Part shown: positions 5,643 through 7,952 of the stretch, one piece after another
Layout: every line of letters starts with the position of its first letter
How positions within the stretch are numbered: position 1 is the stretch's first letter
Origin: Desulfotignum sp.
GTDB lineage: Bacteria > Desulfobacterota > Desulfobacteria > Desulfobacterales > Desulfobacteraceae
Direction: 5' to 3'
Length of the DNA stretch: 7,952 nucleotides
NCBI GenBank assembly: GCA_021737445.1
Contig: JAIPDY010000148.1
Span: 1 to 7,952 of the forward strand
Translations under genes and position numbers: made by a program
Notes under the pieces: generated by a model
What the model saw: only the letters and a program-made list of their open reading frames with translations
Database searches by the model: none
What the model was told of the DNA's origin: nothing

Positions 5643-5993
5643 ATGTTAAAGAAAATAATGATTTTTTTCACTCTGGCTCTGTTCACCCTGGGATCGGTTT
5701 CCGCTGTCTATGCCGATGGCGGCCCGGACGGCAACAAACGCAAAGGCAAATACACATACCGAAAACTGATCAAGGCCTGCCATGAAAGGGGCGAGGTGGA
5801 TTCCGCCACCCCGACGGTGAGCCCGGCAGACAAAAAAATGGCGGAGTGGAAAACCATTTTTGAGTCAAAAGATTTTACCGCCTTTGGATGCCAGCCGGAA
5901 TGGGATGCCGCATCTGACGAAGATATCTTAGATATCTATTCCTACTTTTACGAATTTGCCGCAGACTCACCCACTCCGGCCACCTGCAAATAA
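5643..5993 (+). CDS. Small periplasmic cytochrome-c-like protein with a degenerate heme motif
   Basis: This 116-residue protein has a signal peptide (about 1-24, VYA before DGG). The mature part looks like a class I cytochrome c: GNKRKGKYTYRK, then a would-be heme site, then a C-terminal helix with DEDILDIYSYFYEFA. The heme motif reads IKACH (C46, H47), with the first cysteine of CxxCH replaced by Ile43. Only two other cysteines exist, C83 and C115. It might bind heme through one thioether, or have lost heme and become a structural or sulfur-handling partner. AAGGAG lies 8 bases before the ATG. It sits 60 bases after the rhodanese gene and before the octaheme gene, clearly in the same operon. 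No named family is recognised with certainty. Confidence 0.75.
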   Translation: MLKKIMIFFTLALFTLGSVSAVYADGGPDGNKRKGKYTYRKLIKACHERGEVDSATPTVSPADKKMAEWKTIFESKDFTAFGCQPEWDAASDEDILDIYSYFYEFAADSPTPATCK

Positions 5994-6004
5994 TTTTTAA
6001 CCCA

Positions 6005-6037
6005 TGTCCGGTAAGCGGTCTGACCGTTTACCGGACA
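6005..6037 (+). other. Strong intercistronic hairpin before the octaheme cytochrome gene
   Basis: TGTCCGGTAAGCGGT (6005-6019) pairs with ACCGTTTACCGGACA (6023-6037) around the 3-base loop CTG, with one G-U pair. A T-run (6053-6058) comes only 15 bases later, too far for a classic terminator. It lies between the small cytochrome-like gene and the octaheme gene, so it may be a partial terminator, an RNase-processing site or an mRNA 3' protector that sets different expression levels for the two halves of the operon. Confidence 0.65.
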
Positions 6038-6067
6038 GATCCGGTCACAGCATTTTTTGGAGACATT

Positions 6068-7726
6068 ATGGGAAAATACCTGAATCTGAAACAGACGAAC
6101 CATGGCAATTGTGCAAGGTTCTTGTGGACAGCGGCGCTGCTCTTTGTGACCCTGATGGTCATCATACGCCCCTCTTCCGCATCCGTTGCCGATGCAGCGG
6201 AAGATGAGGCCCTGGGCATTAAACTGGCCAAACAGGCCGTGCGTGCAGACAAACACTGGACCACGGTGGATCATTCCAAAATTGAGATACTGAACCAGGA
6301 TTTCAGATCCGGAGACCAGATCACCCAGGCATGCCTTTCCTGCCACACCGATGCCTCCATTCAGTTCAAGGAGACCATTCACTGGACCTGGAAAGTGCCT
6401 TCGGAAAAAGAAGGCATCATGAACGGCAAGGCCGGACATGCCGTAAACAATTTTTGCATTTCCGGCAATGCCATGGAAGACAAGGGGTGTCTCTCCTGTC
6501 ATGCCGGATGGAACGGTATCCAGGGCGAGGTCAACTGCCTGGCCTGTCACGGCAAAGAGAAATTCCCCTTCAAGGAGACCTTTGCCGACCTGGCTGCGTT
6601 TGAAGGGGATGATGACCCGGACCTTGTGGAGATCGTTGACGAACTGCACGAAGGGATCCGGCAGGCGGTGAAAGCGATCACTTTGCCACAGCGCAGCAAC
6701 TGCGGAGAATGCCACTTCAAAGGAGGGGGCGGCGACGGTGTCAAACACGGGGACCTGGACACATCCATGACCAACCCCAACCGGATGCTGGATGTGCACA
6801 TGGCAGTGGACGGGCCGGATTTTGCCTGTACCCGGTGCCACACCACGGTGAAACATCACATTGCCGGACGGCTCTACACCCGGCCTGCTGCGGCAGAACG
6901 CACGAGCCTGATCCAAGATGACATGGCAAGCAAAATCACCTGTGAATCCTGCCACAGCGCAACCCCCCACAAGGCCAGCACCAAAATGAACGACCACACC
7001 GACAAGGTGGCCTGTCAGAGCTGTCATATCCCGGAATTTGCCCGGGTCAACCCCACCAAAATGTCCTGGGACTGGTCCACAGCCGGCAAAATGAAAGACG
7101 GTAAGCCGTATGTGGAAAAAGGGGAGTTCGGCAAACCTGTCTACAAATCCATTAAAGGCAATTTCATCTGGGCCAAAAATGTGGTGCCCCAATATTTCTG
7201 GTACAACGGATCATTTGACAATATCGGCATAAAAGATAAAATCGATCCCCAGAAGATTGTGGAGGTGAGCCATCCCTTAGGTACACCCGATGACCCCAAT
7301 GCGCGGATTCATCCCTTCAAGATCCACAAGGGAAATCAGCCCTATGACAAGATCAGCAAACAGCTGGTGGCACCGCTGCTCTCCGGACCCAACGGATTCT
7401 GGACCACCTTTGACATGAACGATGCCATCACCCGGGGGAACCAGACCCTGGATGTGCCCTATTCCGGTGAATTTGACTATGTAGAAACCACCTATGCCTT
7501 TCCCATCACCCATATGGTGGCTCCGGCAGAGAAGGCGCTTAACTGCACCCAGTGCCACACGCGTAGAACTTCCCGCCTGGCCGGCATCACCGGCATTTAC
7601 ATGCCGGGCCGGGACAGGTTCGGTCTGGTGGACACCATCGGCATGATCGCGGTACTGGGTGCCCTGGCCGGGGTGATGCTCCACGGACTGGGCCGGTTTT
7701 TCACCCGTAACGGCAAAGAGGAGTAA
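6068..7726 (+). CDS. otr: Octaheme c-type cytochrome, tetrathionate reductase (Otr) family
   Basis: This 552-residue protein has eight CxxCH heme sites, starting at C89, C141, C157, C212, C254, C292, C316 and C493. Their number and spacing, and the NNFC segment with an extra cysteine (C130) just before heme 2, match the octaheme tetrathionate reductase family known from Shewanella Otr, which reduces tetrathionate, nitrite and hydroxylamine in vitro at a heme with a lysine axial ligand. A hydrophobic N-terminus (about 18-33) directs export. A C-terminal helix (about 523-545) adds a membrane anchor. It is followed 3 bases later by a b-type cytochrome gene and preceded by a rhodanese gene, suggesting a quinol-fed periplasmic reductase for a sulfur or nitrogen compound. 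GGAGA precedes the ATG. Family membership is firm; the natural substrate is not. Confidence 0.92.
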   Translation: MGKYLNLKQTNHGNCARFLWTAALLFVTLMVIIRPSSASVADAAEDEALGIKLAKQAVRADKHWTTVDHSKIEILNQDFRSGDQITQACLSCHTDASIQFKETIHWTWKVPSEKEGIMNGKAGHAVNNFCISGNAMEDKGCLSCHAGWNGIQGEVNCLACHGKEKFPFKETFADLAAFEGDDDPDLVEIVDELHEGIRQAVKAITLPQRSNCGECHFKGGGGDGVKHGDLDTSMTNPNRMLDVHMAVDGPDFACTRCHTTVKHHIAGRLYTRPAAAERTSLIQDDMASKITCESCHSATPHKASTKMNDHTDKVACQSCHIPEFARVNPTKMSWDWSTAGKMKDGKPYVEKGEFGKPVYKSIKGNFIWAKNVVPQYFWYNGSFDNIGIKDKIDPQKIVEVSHPLGTPDDPNARIHPFKIHKGNQPYDKISKQLVAPLLSGPNGFWTTFDMNDAITRGNQTLDVPYSGEFDYVETTYAFPITHMVAPAEKALNCTQCHTRRTSRLAGITGIYMPGRDRFGLVDTIGMIAVLGALAGVMLHGLGRFFTRNGKEE

Positions 7727-7729
7727 CCC

Positions 7730-7952
7730 ATGACTGAAAAAAAAATCATAAATGTTTATCTTTACACCCGGTTCGAACGGCTCTGGCACTGGTCTCAAGC
7801 GTTGATGATCATTATACTGATGATTACCGGGTTTGAAGTCCACGGCCTTTATTCGCTCATGGGATTTGAAACCGCTGTGGAAGTCCACAACTTTGTGGGA
7901 CTGTTCTGGCTGGGATCGTTTGCTTTTTTTGCCTTCTGGCTGATCATCACGG
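7730..7952 (+). CDS. b-type cytochrome membrane subunit (5' part, truncated by window end)
   Basis: The first 74 codons are present. The protein begins MTEKKIINVYLYTRFERLWHW and shows two hydrophobic segments (about 22-45 and 55-74). It has the RLWHWSQALMI...MITGFEVHG pattern and a later VHNFVG, with H20, H38 and H53 as candidate heme ligands, as in the Ni/Fe-hydrogenase/cytochrome b561-type family (PF01292). AGAGGAG at 7717-7723 overlaps the end of the octaheme gene, whose stop is only 3 bases upstream, so the two are translationally linked. It most likely passes electrons from the quinone pool to the octaheme cytochrome. A run of nine A near codons 3-6 could allow polymerase slippage. Confidence 0.88.
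   Translation, partial: MTEKKIINVYLYTRFERLWHWSQALMIIILMITGFEVHGLYSLMGFETAVEVHNFVGLFWLGSFAFFAFWLIIT

Noticed and set aside
5948..7192. Long minus-strand open frame of 414 codons opposite the octaheme cytochrome gene
   Set aside because: It is the antisense shadow of a clear coding gene: the plus strand carries eight heme motifs, a signal sequence and a ribosome site, while the antisense product has no recognisable domain and no operon context.

Overview
The window looks like a chromosomal piece from an anaerobic sulfate- or sulfur-metabolising Desulfobacterota bacterium (Desulfobacteraceae-like). This is inferred from the gene content: an octaheme cytochrome c of the tetrathionate-reductase type, periplasmic rhodaneses, a Tat-exported ferredoxin-like protein, b-type membrane cytochromes and a sigma-54 regulator. 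The species cannot be fixed from the sequence alone.

Layout. Bases 1-720 are an accessory edge. They hold the last 28 codons of an integron-integrase-like tyrosine recombinase (+), a 44-base dyad, a BrnA/CopG-type antitoxin gene (-) with no intact toxin beside it, and about 210 bases of non-coding DNA with small repeats. Bases 722-2719 are a minus-strand operon: a membrane-tethered thioredoxin-fold protein, then a Tat-dependent four-cluster Fe-S protein, then a four-helix membrane protein whose start overlaps the Fe-S gene's stop (TGATG). Bases 2805-4211 (-) encode an NtrC-type sigma-54 activator with a cysteine-rich PAS sensor. Bases 4485-7952 are a plus-strand operon: a triple-rhodanese periplasmic protein, a small cytochrome-c-like protein with a broken heme motif, an octaheme cytochrome c (Otr family) with a C-terminal membrane helix, and the start of a b-type cytochrome cut off by the window end.

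How they fit together. Excellent -24/-12 (sigma-54) promoters precede both operons: positions 4369-4384 on + and 2785-2800 on -, the latter squeezed directly behind the regulator's stop codon. The simplest reading is that the PAS-AAA+-Fis protein senses a sulfur, redox or metal signal and switches on both flanking operons as one regulon. The plus operon would pass quinol electrons through the b-type cytochrome to the octaheme cytochrome, with the rhodanese handling sulfane sulfur. The minus operon supplies a second periplasm-facing Fe-S/membrane electron-transfer module and a thiol-disulfide protein. The substrate (tetrathionate, polysulfide/sulfur, nitrite/hydroxylamine or other) cannot be decided from sequence.
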